Below, in pieces: positions 53,504 to 62,479 of a stretch of DNA of 64,000 bases; the first letter of the stretch is position 1; each line of letters starts with the position of its first letter. The stretch comes from Fuscibacter oryzae (GTDB taxonomy: Bacteria > Pseudomonadota > Alphaproteobacteria > Rhodobacterales > Rhodobacteraceae): the NCBI RefSeq assembly GCF_016765795.1, contig NZ_JAESVP010000002.1, positions 434,001 to 498,000 of the forward strand, in the 5' to 3' direction. Below the pieces are notes generated by a model. It ran no database searches. It had not been told where the DNA came from and saw only the letters and a list, made by a program, of their open reading frames with translations. The position numbers and the translations under genes were made by a program.

Positions 53504-56437
53504 TTAGACCTTGCCCTTCAGCGCCAGCAGGGCGGCAAAGGGGTTATCGGGGTCAATCGGCTTTTCGGGGCGCGGAGGACGCGCCTCGAACGATTTCGGC
53601 TTGTTGTCGCGGTCGCGGTTGCGGTCAAACTTGCCGCCACCCTTGCGGTCGCCGCCACGATCCGCCCGGTCGCCCTGCGGCTTGCCGCCTTCGGGTTTCG
53701 GGCCGCGACGCTCGCCCTCGGGGCGGGGGCCACGGTCGCCTTCGCGCTTTTCGCGCGGGGGCCGGTCACCACGCGGAGCGTCACCACGGGGCGCATCCGC
53801 GCGCGGGGCATCCCCCTCTTTGCGGGGCGCGCGTTCGGGGCGCGGGCCGCGCTCGGGGCGCTGGAACCGGGGCTTTGGCGCCCAGGTGAAGGTGTAGAAC
53901 ACCTCCATCTCGGGCGGCGCTTCGGCAGCCGCCTCTTCCGCCGGGGCCTCTTCGGGCGCAGGCGCAAGGATGGATACCTCTTCAGGGATCGGGTTGATCA
54001 CCGCTTCGGGGTCAACCACGACCTCGACCGGCGCGGCGGCAACGGCCTTCACCTTGGCGCGTTCGGCTTTCTCGCCCTTATAGCCCAAACCGCCCATCAG
54101 GTCGTTGAACTGTTCCAGCGTCATCCCGGTGATCGACAGCATGTCCGGCGTGGCTTCAAACCCCGCGCGGCTGTCTTTCTGGCGCAGGATGTCGGCCAGA
54201 CGTTCCAGCATATCAATGCGGATCGCGCGGGCGCCCGACGGGTGATAGCCCGACAGCGTGTAATGCGTCTTCGGCACCTCGGCGATGTTCGGTATGGTCA
54301 CAAGGCCGGGCGGCGGGCTTTCGGGGAATTCCGACAGACCGTTCCACAGCGACCACAGCACCAGCCGCAGCCGTGTGGGCGCGGGTTTCAGCAGCGCGGG
54401 CAGGAACACGGTATATTGCCCGAACCGCACGCCATGCTTGCGCAGGGCACCGCGGGCATCCTGATCCAGTTCCTTGACCTCGGCCGCCACCGCCTCGCGC
54501 GAGATCACGCCCAGACCCTCAGCCAGCCGATAGGCAAAGCCACGCGCCAGCCCTTGCAGAGTTTCGTCGCGCGCCATCGCCAGCAGCGGTTCATACTGCG
54601 CGGCCACCTTGCGGTCGATGAAATGCTGCAACCGGCGGCGCAGCTTTTCGGCAACCTCGGGTCCGGCCTCTTCATCGACAAAGGCCTCGACCGCCGGTTT
54701 CAGCGGCTCGGTCCCCTTGATGAGCTTGCCCACCGCAGAATTGCCCCACATCAGGCCACCCTGCTCGGTAAAGTCCATCTCGGTATCGGGCGCGTTGTAA
54801 AAACGGTCCGCCCGCAGGCTGAATTCGGGCTTCAGCGCCTGATAGGCCGCCTGCCGCAGCGTCTTCGCCTCATCCGTCGAAGCGGAAGCATCCTGCTGAA
54901 AGCGGAAGCCTTCCAGACGGCCGACGAATTCGCCTTCAACCGTCACTTCACCCTTGTCATTCACCTCGGCCACGAGGGTCTCCTTCTGTTTCAACCGGCG
55001 AAGCAGAACGCTTGTCCGCCGGTCTACAAATCTTTGGGTCAGGGCTGCATGCAACGCATCTGACAGGCGGTCTTCTACCGCGCGCGTCTCGCCCCGCCAA
55101 TGGCTTTCGTCTTCGACCCAGTTTTTCCGCTGCGCAATGTAGGTCCAGGTGCGGATATAGGCCAATCGCTTGGAAATCGTGTCAATGTCGCCACCCGGCT
55201 TGTCAATGCGCGCCACGGCCTTGGCCAGCCAGTCCGAAGGCACCCTGCCCCCGCCAAGGCCGCGCCCGACCAGAAAGTCGAAAATGCGGGCCAGCAGGGC
55301 GGCATGGTCCGCCTCTGACACGCTGCGAAAATCGGGGATTCGGCACACGTCCCACAACAATTGCACCCGCTTTGGGCCGGTCAGCCTGTCACGCACCTCT
55401 GGCATGGCCGACAGCGCCTTCAGCGCCACCACATCATCAGCATCGCGCGCCCGGGTCAGCCATTCGTCGTTTGTGTGGCGCTCAAGGCTCGCTATCAGGC
55501 GCTCGGCGGTGCCAAATTCCAGATCATGGTTGCGCCAGTGCAGCTTGCGCACCGGCGGAAAGCGGTGGTTTTCAATCGCCTCGACGGTTTCCTCATCAAA
55601 GGGCCGCGCCTCGCCGGTCACGCCAAAGGTGCCGTCTTCGGTATGCCGCCCTGCCCGGCCCGCGATCTGGGCCAGTTCTTGCGGGAACAGCCCGCGCATC
55701 CGCCGCCCGTCAAACTTGGCTGTCGCCGAAAAGGCCACATGCTTGATATCCAGGTTCAGCCCCATGCCGATGGCATCGGTCGCCACCAGATAATCGACAT
55801 CGCCATTCTGATAGAGGTCCACCTGCGCATTGCGCGTGCGGGGCGACAGCGCCCCCATCACCACCGCGCAGCCCCCCTTGGTGCGGCGGATCAGCTCGGC
55901 GATCGCATAGACGTTTTCCACCGAAAACCCGACAATCGCTGACCGGGGCGGCATCCGGCTGATCTTTTTCGACCCTGAATACGTCAGCGTCGAAAACCGC
56001 TCGCGTTTCAGGAACTGCACGCCGGGCACCAGATTCGCGATGGCCTGCCGCATGGATTCGGCGCCCAGAAACAGCGTTTCGTGCCAACCCCGCGCCCGCA
56101 GCAACCGGTCGGTGAACACATGGCCGCGGTCCGGGTCGGCGCAAAGCTGAATTTCATCCACCGCGACGAAATCGGCCCCAATGTCCAGGGGCATCGCCTC
56201 GACCGTACAGACCCAATAGGCGGCGCGTTCGGGCACGATCCGCTCTTCGCCCGTCACCAGCGCCACGACCGACGGGCCGCGCAGCGCGACGATGCGGTCA
56301 TAAACCTCGCGCGCCAGCAGCCGCAGCGGCAGGCCGATCACCCCGGTGCGGTGCCCCAGCATCCGTTCGATCGCGTAATGAGTCTTGCCGGTATTGGTCG
56401 GCCCAAGAACGGCCGTGACCCGCGCATTGGCGTCCAT
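53504..56437 (-). CDS. SUV3-like DEAD/DEAH-type RNA helicase
   Basis: This 977-residue helicase resembles mitochondrial SUPV3L1. Walker A is GPTNTGKTH (12-20), the DEIQ box replaces DEAD (FVAVDEIQLC), and the second RecA domain carries QIAGRAGRHTEDGTFGVTG. A helical middle region follows. From about residue 870 the tail is low-complexity Arg/Pro/Gly/Asp (repeats like PRGDAP), then a conserved end, DPDNPFAALLALKGKV. It should act in RNA turnover. It lies 12 bases behind the TPR gene. Confidence 0.92.
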   Translation of the reverse strand: MDANARVTAVLGPTNTGKTHYAIERMLGHRTGVIGLPLRLLAREVYDRIVALRGPSVVALVTGEERIVPERAAYWVCTVEAMPLDIGADFVAVDEIQLCADPDRGHVFTDRLLRARGWHETLFLGAESMRQAIANLVPGVQFLKRERFSTLTYSGSKKISRMPPRSAIVGFSVENVYAIAELIRRTKGGCAVVMGALSPRTRNAQVDLYQNGDVDYLVATDAIGMGLNLDIKHVAFSATAKFDGRRMRGLFPQELAQIAGRAGRHTEDGTFGVTGEARPFDEETVEAIENHRFPPVRKLHWRNHDLEFGTAERLIASLERHTNDEWLTRARDADDVVALKALSAMPEVRDRLTGPKRVQLLWDVCRIPDFRSVSEADHAALLARIFDFLVGRGLGGGRVPSDWLAKAVARIDKPGGDIDTISKRLAYIRTWTYIAQRKNWVEDESHWRGETRAVEDRLSDALHAALTQRFVDRRTSVLLRRLKQKETLVAEVNDKGEVTVEGEFVGRLEGFRFQQDASASTDEAKTLRQAAYQALKPEFSLRADRFYNAPDTEMDFTEQGGLMWGNSAVGKLIKGTEPLKPAVEAFVDEEAGPEVAEKLRRRLQHFIDRKVAAQYEPLLAMARDETLQGLARGFAYRLAEGLGVISREAVAAEVKELDQDARGALRKHGVRFGQYTVFLPALLKPAPTRLRLVLWSLWNGLSEFPESPPPGLVTIPNIAEVPKTHYTLSGYHPSGARAIRIDMLERLADILRQKDSRAGFEATPDMLSITGMTLEQFNDLMGGLGYKGEKAERAKVKAVAAAPVEVVVDPEAVINPIPEEVSILAPAPEEAPAEEAAAEAPPEMEVFYTFTWAPKPRFQRPERGPRPERAPRKEGDAPRADAPRGDAPRGDRPPREKREGDRGPRPEGERRGPKPEGGKPQGDRADRGGDRKGGGKFDRNRDRDNKPKSFEARPPRPEKPIDPDNPFAALLALKGKV

Positions 56438-56449
56438 GGGGTGGCGTCC

Positions 56450-57040
56450 TTACAGGTCCTGGCCTTGAATTTCGGCGGTCAGCCGGGTGATCGCATCGGG
56501 CACGCCCTCGGCATGGGGATCAATCTCCAGCACCTTGCGATAGACTTCCAGCGCCTTTTCGGGGCGCTTCAACTCCTCAAAAATCATCGCCAGACCCGAC
56601 AGCGCGCCAAAATGCCGGGGGTTCAGTTCCAGCGTACGGCCGATGTCATGGATCGACGGGCCCAGCAGACCCGCGTTGTAATAGGCCGTCGCCCGCGCGT
56701 TCCAGCCTTCGGCAAAGTCGGGCGCGTGATCGACCAGCGCCGTCAGATGGGCAATCGCCCCCTCGGTATCGCCCGCCTCCAGTGCGTCACGCCCGCGTTG
56801 CAGCAACAGATCCATCGCAGGAGAGCCGGATTTCGACCATTCGATCCAGATTTCTCGCTCTATCTGGCGGGCATCGGCATCATTCGAGGCGCGCAACCGC
56901 TCGAACAAACTGTCCAGCCGCGACGGATCGGCCATGGCAGGAAGGGCCGCAGCCGTCATGGCCAGCAAGATCGGCAAAACTGCCGCAACGATATGATTGT
57001 GTAACCGAACCCGGAACCGCATAACTTGAAAGTAACGCAT
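56450..57040 (-). CDS. Periplasmic tetratricopeptide-repeat protein
   Basis: This 196-residue protein has a signal peptide (IVAAVLPILLAMTAAALPAMA) and about three TPR motifs from residue 75 on (GRDALEAGDTEGAIAHLTAL, NPRHFGALSGLAMIFEELKR, PEKALEVYRKVLEIDPHA). It probably mediates protein contacts in the envelope. ATG 57040 or 57022 may be the start; neither has a clear ribosome site. It heads the TPR-helicase-S4-fdxA run. Confidence 0.85.
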   Translation of the reverse strand: MRYFQVMRFRVRLHNHIVAAVLPILLAMTAAALPAMADPSRLDSLFERLRASNDADARQIEREIWIEWSKSGSPAMDLLLQRGRDALEAGDTEGAIAHLTALVDHAPDFAEGWNARATAYYNAGLLGPSIHDIGRTLELNPRHFGALSGLAMIFEELKRPEKALEVYRKVLEIDPHAEGVPDAITRLTAEIQGQDL

Positions 57041-57084
57041 TGGGCGAGAAATTCCAGCCCGGCACTTTCACGATGGAGAGACAG

Positions 57085-57375
57085 ATGAGCGAAGTGATCA
57101 ATACCGCAGTTGCGGCCCTGCAACGCAAGATGCCCGCGGGCTTTGGCGGCGGTATTGCCAAATTTGTCATTCCCGGCGAAGGCAGCATTATTGCCGATAG
57201 CGCCGGCGTACGCGCCGAAGATGGCGACTCCGATGTGACCCTGACCGCCACCGGCGAAGTGTTTCGCGCGATTCTGGAAGGCGAGATGAACCCGACAATG
57301 GCCTTCATGACCGGCAAACTCTCGGTCGATGGCAACATGGGCCTTGCCATGCAGCTTGGCGCGGCGATGGGTTGA
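57085..57375 (+). CDS. SCP2 sterol-binding-domain protein
   Basis: This 96-residue protein consists of one SCP2 lipid-binding fold: IAKFVIPGEGSIIADSAGVR, then TLTATGEVFRAILEGEMNPT, ending in FMTGKLSVDGNMGLAMQLGA. It likely binds a hydrophobic ligand or acyl chain. ATG 57085 has GGAG six bases upstream; the frame open to 57040 is not needed. It overlaps the hydrolase start. Confidence 0.92.
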   Translation: MSEVINTAVAALQRKMPAGFGGGIAKFVIPGEGSIIADSAGVRAEDGDSDVTLTATGEVFRAILEGEMNPTMAFMTGKLSVDGNMGLAMQLGAAMG

Positions 57376-58322
57376 CCTTGAACACCCCATCGCCCGCGCC
57401 GCTGTTCGAAGATGTGGCCGACGGTCCCGCCGGGGGGCGCGCGGACTGGATTGTCACCTATGACGGCGCGCGCATTCGCGTCGGCTGGTGGGCGTGCGAT
57501 GGGGCGAAGGGCACAGTCATCCTGCTGCCCGGCCGCACCGAGTATATCGAAAAATATGGCCGCGCCGCAACCGATCTGGCCGCGCGCGGCTATGCCATGC
57601 TGACCATCGACTGGCGCGGACAAGGGTTGGCCGACCGCCCCATGCCTGACCGGTTGGTTGGCCATGTCGAACATTTCGACGAATATCAGCGTGATCTGGA
57701 TGCGACCTTGGCTCATGCCCGCGCCGTGGGCCTGCCCGAACCGTTTTACATGATCGCGCATTCGATGGGCGGCTGCATCGGTCTGCGGGCCTTGCTGCGC
57801 GGTCTGCCGTTCAAGGCGGCTGCCTTCTCTGCCCCGATGTGGGGCATCCTTATGGCCGCATGGATGCGGCCCGTGGCGCTGACCGTTTCAACCTTGTCAC
57901 GGTTTGTCGGCGCAGGCGGGCGCTATACGCCCGGCACGGGCGAGGCGTCATATGTACTTGCAGCCCCCTTCGCCGGCAACACTCTGACCACCGATTCCGC
58001 GATGTGGGGTTATATGGTGACCCAAGGCAAGGCGCATCCAGACCTGACGCTGGGCGGACCCAGCCTTGGCTGGCTGCGGGCGGCGCTGGTCGAATGCCTG
58101 TCGCTGGGGCGTAGCGCCTCGCCCGCCGTTCCGGCACTTTGTGCGCTGGGTTTGCAGGAAAAGATCGTCGATGCCGGGCCGATCCACGCCCGCATGGCGG
58201 CCTGGCCGTCAGGGCGGCTCGATCTTTATCCGGCTTGCGAGCATGAGGTGATGATGGAAACCCCCACCACCCGCGCCCGGTTCTTCGATGCCGCCTGCGC
58301 TTTGTTCGACGCCAACCGCTGA
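57372..58322 (+). CDS. Alpha/beta hydrolase (lysophospholipase / monoacylglycerol lipase type)
   Basis: This protein of about 316 residues has the alpha/beta-hydrolase pattern: VILLPGRTEYIEKYGRAATD, LTIDWRGQGLADRP, and the nucleophile elbow IAHSMGGCIG. The late catalytic histidine is in YPACEHEVMME. This matches the PldB/Hydrolase_4 group acting on lysophospholipids or monoglycerides. The start is TTG 57372 (overlapping the SCP2 stop as TTGA) or TTG 57378. The SCP2 partner suggests lipid work. Confidence 0.85.
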   Translation: MTLNTPSPAPLFEDVADGPAGGRADWIVTYDGARIRVGWWACDGAKGTVILLPGRTEYIEKYGRAATDLAARGYAMLTIDWRGQGLADRPMPDRLVGHVEHFDEYQRDLDATLAHARAVGLPEPFYMIAHSMGGCIGLRALLRGLPFKAAAFSAPMWGILMAAWMRPVALTVSTLSRFVGAGGRYTPGTGEASYVLAAPFAGNTLTTDSAMWGYMVTQGKAHPDLTLGGPSLGWLRAALVECLSLGRSASPAVPALCALGLQEKIVDAGPIHARMAAWPSGRLDLYPACEHEVMMETPTTRARFFDAACALFDANR

Positions 58323-58352
58323 CCGCCACACCTGCGCGCGCAAAAGCCCCCC

Positions 58353-59240
58353 CTATTTCTCCCGTAGACGCCCGCGCTCTCGCTGCAACCACAGCGCGGT
58401 CAGGATCAGCGGCGCATTACCCACCTCTCCCGAACCCACCAGCGCCATCAGATCGTCAAATCCGATCAGGTGGCCGCGAATATCCTCTGCCTCGCCTGCC
58501 ACGCCGAACACCCCGGCGCTGCCATCGGGCAGATCACACAGCGCAACATAGGAATACAGAAACTCGGCACAGATGCCGGGGCTGGGGTAATAGCCCGCCA
58601 CCGTCTCCAGCGCGCCCAGTGTCAGGCCCGCCTCCTCCACTGCCTCGCGCCGGGCGGCCTGTTCGGGCGTTTCTCCGGGGTCGATGCGGCCGGCAATCGC
58701 CTCTAGCTGCCAGGGGTTGGCATCACCGCGCCCGAAAGGGCCGCTGCGGAACTGTTCAACCAGCAGCACGCGGTCTCGTACCGGATCATAGGGCAGAACC
58801 GTCACTGCATCGCCCGACAGAAACACCGCCCGCGTCACAACCGGGCTGGCTTGGCCGCCAAACTGGCGGAACGACAGGTCGTATTCCTCAACGGCAAAGA
58901 ACCGGGCATAGGGCTCGCTGCGGGCCGAAACCTGCACATCCTGCGGCTGGCGCGGGCTGCGCAGCGCCGCTGGCGCGCCCACTACCGCCCGCGCCCGCGC
59001 GGCACCGCGAACCTTTACCATCCCCAGCCGCGCCGCAACCTCGGCAGCGGGTTTCAAGCCGTATAGCGCCATCACATCCAGCGCCGTCGCCGCCAGCTCT
59101 GCCACCGGCAGATCATCGGCCCCGCCTGTGACCGCCAGATAAAACTGCACGCGCGCCAGATCGTCAGCGCCCTCACGCCCAAGCACAGCGCGCAAAACCG
59201 CCTCGTGGCGCAGCGCGCCTTGCCGCCAGTCAGCCTTCAT
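58353..59240 (-). CDS. trgB: TrgB: Nudix hydrolase of the tellurite-resistance trgAB pair
   Basis: This 295-residue protein has a helical N-terminal domain (about 1-85) and a Nudix domain with the full box GRIDPGE...REAVEEAGL (residues 184-206). That makes it an ADP-ribose-pyrophosphatase-like enzyme. It follows trgA by three bases, the pair described in Rhodobacter sphaeroides as tellurite resistance genes trgAB. Its true substrate and link to tellurite are unclear. It is last in the phr-cfa-trgA-trgB operon. Confidence 0.85.
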   Translation of the reverse strand: MKADWRQGALRHEAVLRAVLGREGADDLARVQFYLAVTGGADDLPVAELAATALDVMALYGLKPAAEVAARLGMVKVRGAARARAVVGAPAALRSPRQPQDVQVSARSEPYARFFAVEEYDLSFRQFGGQASPVVTRAVFLSGDAVTVLPYDPVRDRVLLVEQFRSGPFGRGDANPWQLEAIAGRIDPGETPEQAARREAVEEAGLTLGALETVAGYYPSPGICAEFLYSYVALCDLPDGSAGVFGVAGEAEDIRGHLIGFDDLMALVGSGEVGNAPLILTALWLQRERGRLREK

Positions 59241-59243
59241 CGG

Positions 59244-59684
59244 TCAACCCAGCCGCTTATAGGCAATCTCGGTCAGCCATCCTGCAATGATCCCGCCGAC
59301 GATCAGCGCGACCGGCGTCGCCGGCGCCGCAAGATTGTGGCCATAATCATACATGATCGTCAGCACACCCAGCAGCGCATCCGTCGGACCATCGTAAAGC
59401 TGCCGCATGGAGCGATGGATCATCAGATAGATCGAGAACAGCAGCATCACCCAGAACAGCATCACGACCGATGTCACGATGCCAGAACCCGCCGCCTCTC
59501 CCATACCCTTGCCCACGCGGCGCCCCATGGTCCGCCATCCCCAGACCACCCCCACCAGCGCTGAAACCTCACGCAAATACCCCGGAGGCGTGCCTTCGGG
59601 CAGGGTCGGCAGGAACAGATGGGCGGCAATCGCCCCGACGATGGCAAAAAGAATGGCGGCAACCAATTTCGAGGCGGTGGGCAT
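59244..59684 (-). CDS. trgA: TrgA: membrane protein of the tellurite-resistance trgAB pair
   Basis: This 146-residue membrane protein has about four hydrophobic segments (LVAAILFAIVGAIAAHLFL, SVVMLFWVMLLFSIYLMI, PVALIVGGIIAGWLTEIAYK). It matches the TrgA family. GAGGAG lies six bases before ATG 59684. It lies nine bases after cfa. The mechanism is not known; membrane localisation is clear. Confidence 0.85.
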   Translation of the reverse strand: MPTASKLVAAILFAIVGAIAAHLFLPTLPEGTPPGYLREVSALVGVVWGWRTMGRRVGKGMGEAAGSGIVTSVVMLFWVMLLFSIYLMIHRSMRQLYDGPTDALLGVLTIMYDYGHNLAAPATPVALIVGGIIAGWLTEIAYKRLG

Positions 59685-59693
59685 AAAGGCTCC

Positions 59694-60902
59694 TCAGGGC
59701 CGGGTCATGGTAATTTGTGTCACATCACAGTTGCCCCCACCAAAGGCCCCGGCGCAAGAGGTCAGATAGAAATTCCACATCCGGCGAAAACGGTCATCAA
59801 ACCCCAGCCGTGCAATCTCATCCCACCGGCTGTTGAAAGTATCGTGCCAGCGCCGCAGCGTCTGGCTATAGCTCTGGCCAAATTCGACATGGCTTTTCAA
59901 CCGCAGCCCGGCCCGCGCAATCTCGGCCCGCAGCGCGGCGGGAGAGGGCAGCATCCCCCCCGGAAAGATGTATTTCTGGATGAAATCAACCTGCTTGCGA
60001 TAGGTCTGGAACCGCTGGTCTGAAATGGTGATGATCTGAAGCGTCGCATTGCGGCCCGGTCGCAGCCGGTCATGCAGCGTGTCGAAATAGGCGGGCCAGT
60101 ATTTTTCGCCGACCGCCTCGAACATCTCGATGCTGGCGATCCCGTCATAGCTGCCGGTCTCGTCGCGGTAATCTTGCAGCTTGATCTGAACCCGGTCCGA
60201 CAGCCCCGCCCGCGCCATCCGCGCCACGGCAAAATCGTGCTGGGCTTGGCTGATGGTCAGGCCCGTCACCCGCAGCCCACGCTCTTTCGCGGCATATTCG
60301 GCAAAACCGCCCCAGCCGCAGCCGATCTCCAGCACATGGTCGCCGGGCCGCGCGCCCATCTGATCAACCATCGCGGCGTATTTCTGCACCTGCGCCCGCT
60401 CTAGGCTTTCCTGCCCGGTCACAAAACGCGCGCTGGAATAGGTCATCGTTTCATCCAGCCACAGCCGGTAGAATTCGTTCCCCAGATCATAGTGATAGGC
60501 GATGTTCTTCTTTGCCTGCCGCTTGCTGTTCGATTGCAACCAGAACCGCATTCTTTCGTACATGCGTACCAGACCCAGACCGGGAAAGCCGTCATAAACG
60601 CTTTCATTGCCCTGCTGGATCAGATCCAGAAAGGCCTGAAGGTCGGGGCTGGACCATTCGCCTTCAACATAGGCTTCGCTGAACCCCAGATCCCCTTCGC
60701 GGATCAGGCGGGCAAAGACATCGGGCGCATGCGCGACAATCTCTGCCGCCCCTCCGGCATTGCGCCCTTCGGCGCGAAAGCGGCGGCCATCGGGCAGCAC
60801 GAAATCCAGCCGCCCACGGTTCAGACCCTTTGCAATCTCGAACACCGCAGCAAAGTAACGTGGCAGGCCGGTCTGGCCCTTTGTCGTTGTGAACACGGTC
60901 AT
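59694..60902 (-). CDS. cfa: Cyclopropane-fatty-acyl-phospholipid synthase
   Basis: This 402-residue SAM-dependent enzyme methylenates double bonds in membrane lipids. The SAM loop is HVLEIGCGWGGFAEYAA; YHYDLGNEFYRLWLDETMTY and the FPGGMLPS region are family signatures. ATG 60902 follows a G-rich site; ATG 60926 is less likely. It sits 52 bases behind phr. In R. sphaeroides a cfa gene belongs to the singlet-oxygen (RpoE-ChrR) response. Confidence 0.93.
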   Translation of the reverse strand: MTVFTTTKGQTGLPRYFAAVFEIAKGLNRGRLDFVLPDGRRFRAEGRNAGGAAEIVAHAPDVFARLIREGDLGFSEAYVEGEWSSPDLQAFLDLIQQGNESVYDGFPGLGLVRMYERMRFWLQSNSKRQAKKNIAYHYDLGNEFYRLWLDETMTYSSARFVTGQESLERAQVQKYAAMVDQMGARPGDHVLEIGCGWGGFAEYAAKERGLRVTGLTISQAQHDFAVARMARAGLSDRVQIKLQDYRDETGSYDGIASIEMFEAVGEKYWPAYFDTLHDRLRPGRNATLQIITISDQRFQTYRKQVDFIQKYIFPGGMLPSPAALRAEIARAGLRLKSHVEFGQSYSQTLRRWHDTFNSRWDEIARLGFDDRFRRMWNFYLTSCAGAFGGGNCDVTQITMTRP

Positions 60903-60954
60903 CGCACCCCCCCAAGGCGTGATCACCGCAGGATTCCAGAGTTTCCCGCGCTTC

Positions 60955-62364
60955 TCAAGATTTTCCTTGCTTCAGCGCCTCCAGCGCGCGTTCGCGCCCT
61001 GCCGCCAGATCGATCAGGGGCATCGGATAGGGGGCCGCCGGGTCCATCCCCCAGCTTTTGGGAACCGCATCGAAATAAGACAGTGCCTCGGCACCGGGGT
61101 TGCGCGTCATTTCGGCAATCCAGCGGCGGCGATAGCGGCCCTCGGGGTCAAACTTCTCGGCCTGCGTCGCAGGGTTGAAAATGCGGAAATAGGGCGAGGC
61201 ATCGGGGCCTGAGCCCGCAACCCATTGCCACCCCATCGCATTCGCCGCCGGGTCCCAATCGGTCAGGCATTCGGCAAACCAGTCAAGGCCCACGCGCCAA
61301 TCGGTCAGCAGATGCTTGGTCAGATAACTGGCCGCGATCATCCGCGCGCGGTTGTGCATGCGCCCCGTGACGAACATCTCGCGCATCGCGGCATCAACCA
61401 AAGGCTCGCCGGTCAGACCACGCCGCCACTTTTCCGCATCGGCATTGTCACCGCGCCAGGGAAAGGCGTTCCAGTCGGCCTTCCAGTTGTCCTGCCCCAG
61501 TTCCGGATAATGATACATCAGGTGCCAGGCAAACTCGCGCCAGACCAGCTCCTTCAAGAAGGTCTCGGCCCCCGGATTGCCCTCTTCCATCGCGCGCCTG
61601 CCCCGGTGCCACAGCGTGCGGGGCGAAATCTCGCCATAGGTCAAATGTTCCGACAGGCCAGAGGTTGCGTCTTCGGCCACGAAATCGCGCCGCGCCGCAT
61701 AGGCGGCCATGCGGTCTTCGGCAAACCCGGCCAGCCGGTCCAAGGCCGCGCCCTCTCCGGACGACTGCCAACGCGCCAGAACCACCGCGCCGCGCTGCAT
61801 GTCGCAGGTCATGTTCCAGTCCGCCAAAGCCGCGCTGTCGGGCCAGCGCTCCGGCCCCGGCAGATGCACCGGCGCAGGCAGTTCTGGCGCAACCGGCAAG
61901 GCCCGCACCGCCCGCCAATAGGGGGTGAACACCCGATAGGGCCCGCCCTGCCCGGTTTCCACCGTCCACGGCTCGTGCAGCACAAAGCCCGCATGGCTTT
62001 CGGCCAACAGCCCCCGCGCCTTCAGCGCCGCCTTCACCACCTGATCGCGGACGCGAGAGGTCGCGTCATAAGCGCGGCTCCACATCACGCCTGCTGCCCC
62101 GGTCTCCTCCACCAGCCGTTCCAGCACCTCCAGCGCCGGACCGCGCCGCAGGATCAACCGGCTGCCCACCCCCTGCAAGGCCGCCGCAAACGCCGCCAGC
62201 GCCATCTGCAACCGCTGCTTTGCCGCCGCCCCCAGCGCCTCGGTTTCCGGGTCCAGCACGAACACCGGCACCACGGGCCGCCCCGTCGCCAGCGCTGCCG
62301 CCAACACCGGATTGTCACCCAGCCGCAAATCGCGCCGGAACCACAGGATCAGGGGTTCAGCCAT
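60955..62364 (-). CDS. phr: Deoxyribodipyrimidine photolyase (class I CPD type)
   Basis: This 469-residue flavoprotein has the N-terminal antenna Rossmann domain (LILWFRRDLRLGDNPVL) and the C-terminal FAD domain. The FAD domain carries the conserved MFVTGRMHNRARMIAASYL and DWDPAANAMGWQWVAGSG motifs. It should split UV-induced pyrimidine dimers with blue light. ATG 62364 has a strong AGGAGGAAAGG site. It is first gene of the phr-cfa-trgA-trgB operon, preceded by an ECF-type promoter candidate. Confidence 0.94.
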   Translation of the reverse strand: MAEPLILWFRRDLRLGDNPVLAAALATGRPVVPVFVLDPETEALGAAAKQRLQMALAAFAAALQGVGSRLILRRGPALEVLERLVEETGAAGVMWSRAYDATSRVRDQVVKAALKARGLLAESHAGFVLHEPWTVETGQGGPYRVFTPYWRAVRALPVAPELPAPVHLPGPERWPDSAALADWNMTCDMQRGAVVLARWQSSGEGAALDRLAGFAEDRMAAYAARRDFVAEDATSGLSEHLTYGEISPRTLWHRGRRAMEEGNPGAETFLKELVWREFAWHLMYHYPELGQDNWKADWNAFPWRGDNADAEKWRRGLTGEPLVDAAMREMFVTGRMHNRARMIAASYLTKHLLTDWRVGLDWFAECLTDWDPAANAMGWQWVAGSGPDASPYFRIFNPATQAEKFDPEGRYRRRWIAEMTRNPGAEALSYFDAVPKSWGMDPAAPYPMPLIDLAAGRERALEALKQGKS

Positions 62365-62383
62365 CCTTTCCTCCTTTTTCCCA

Positions 62384-62412
62384 TGATACGCAATGCCTTG
62401 CCCCCCGGATCA
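62384..62412 (-). promoter_or_regulatory. Candidate ECF sigma (RpoE-type) promoter of phr-cfa-trgAB
   Basis: On the minus strand TGATCC (62407-62412) and TATCA (62384-62388) are 18 bases apart. This resembles the RpoE-ChrR promoter form that I recall for Rhodobacter sphaeroides. It lies 20 bases before phr. No sigma factor gene is in the window. Confidence 0.55.
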
Positions 62413-62424
62413 TTTGCACCTTTC

Positions 62425-62473
62425 CAAATACTCCGGGGGTGAGGGCCGCAAGGCCCGAGGGAGGCAGCGCCCC
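62425..62473. repeat. REP-like extragenic element, second copy
   Basis: It starts CAAATACTCCGGGGG, contains the hairpin GGGCC-GCAA-GGCCC (62443-62456) and ends in GCGCCCCC, which can pair with the first G-run. The head resembles the element at 30973. It lies between the aminotransferase end and the phr promoter. Confidence 0.55.
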
Positions 62474-62479
62474 CTTACC

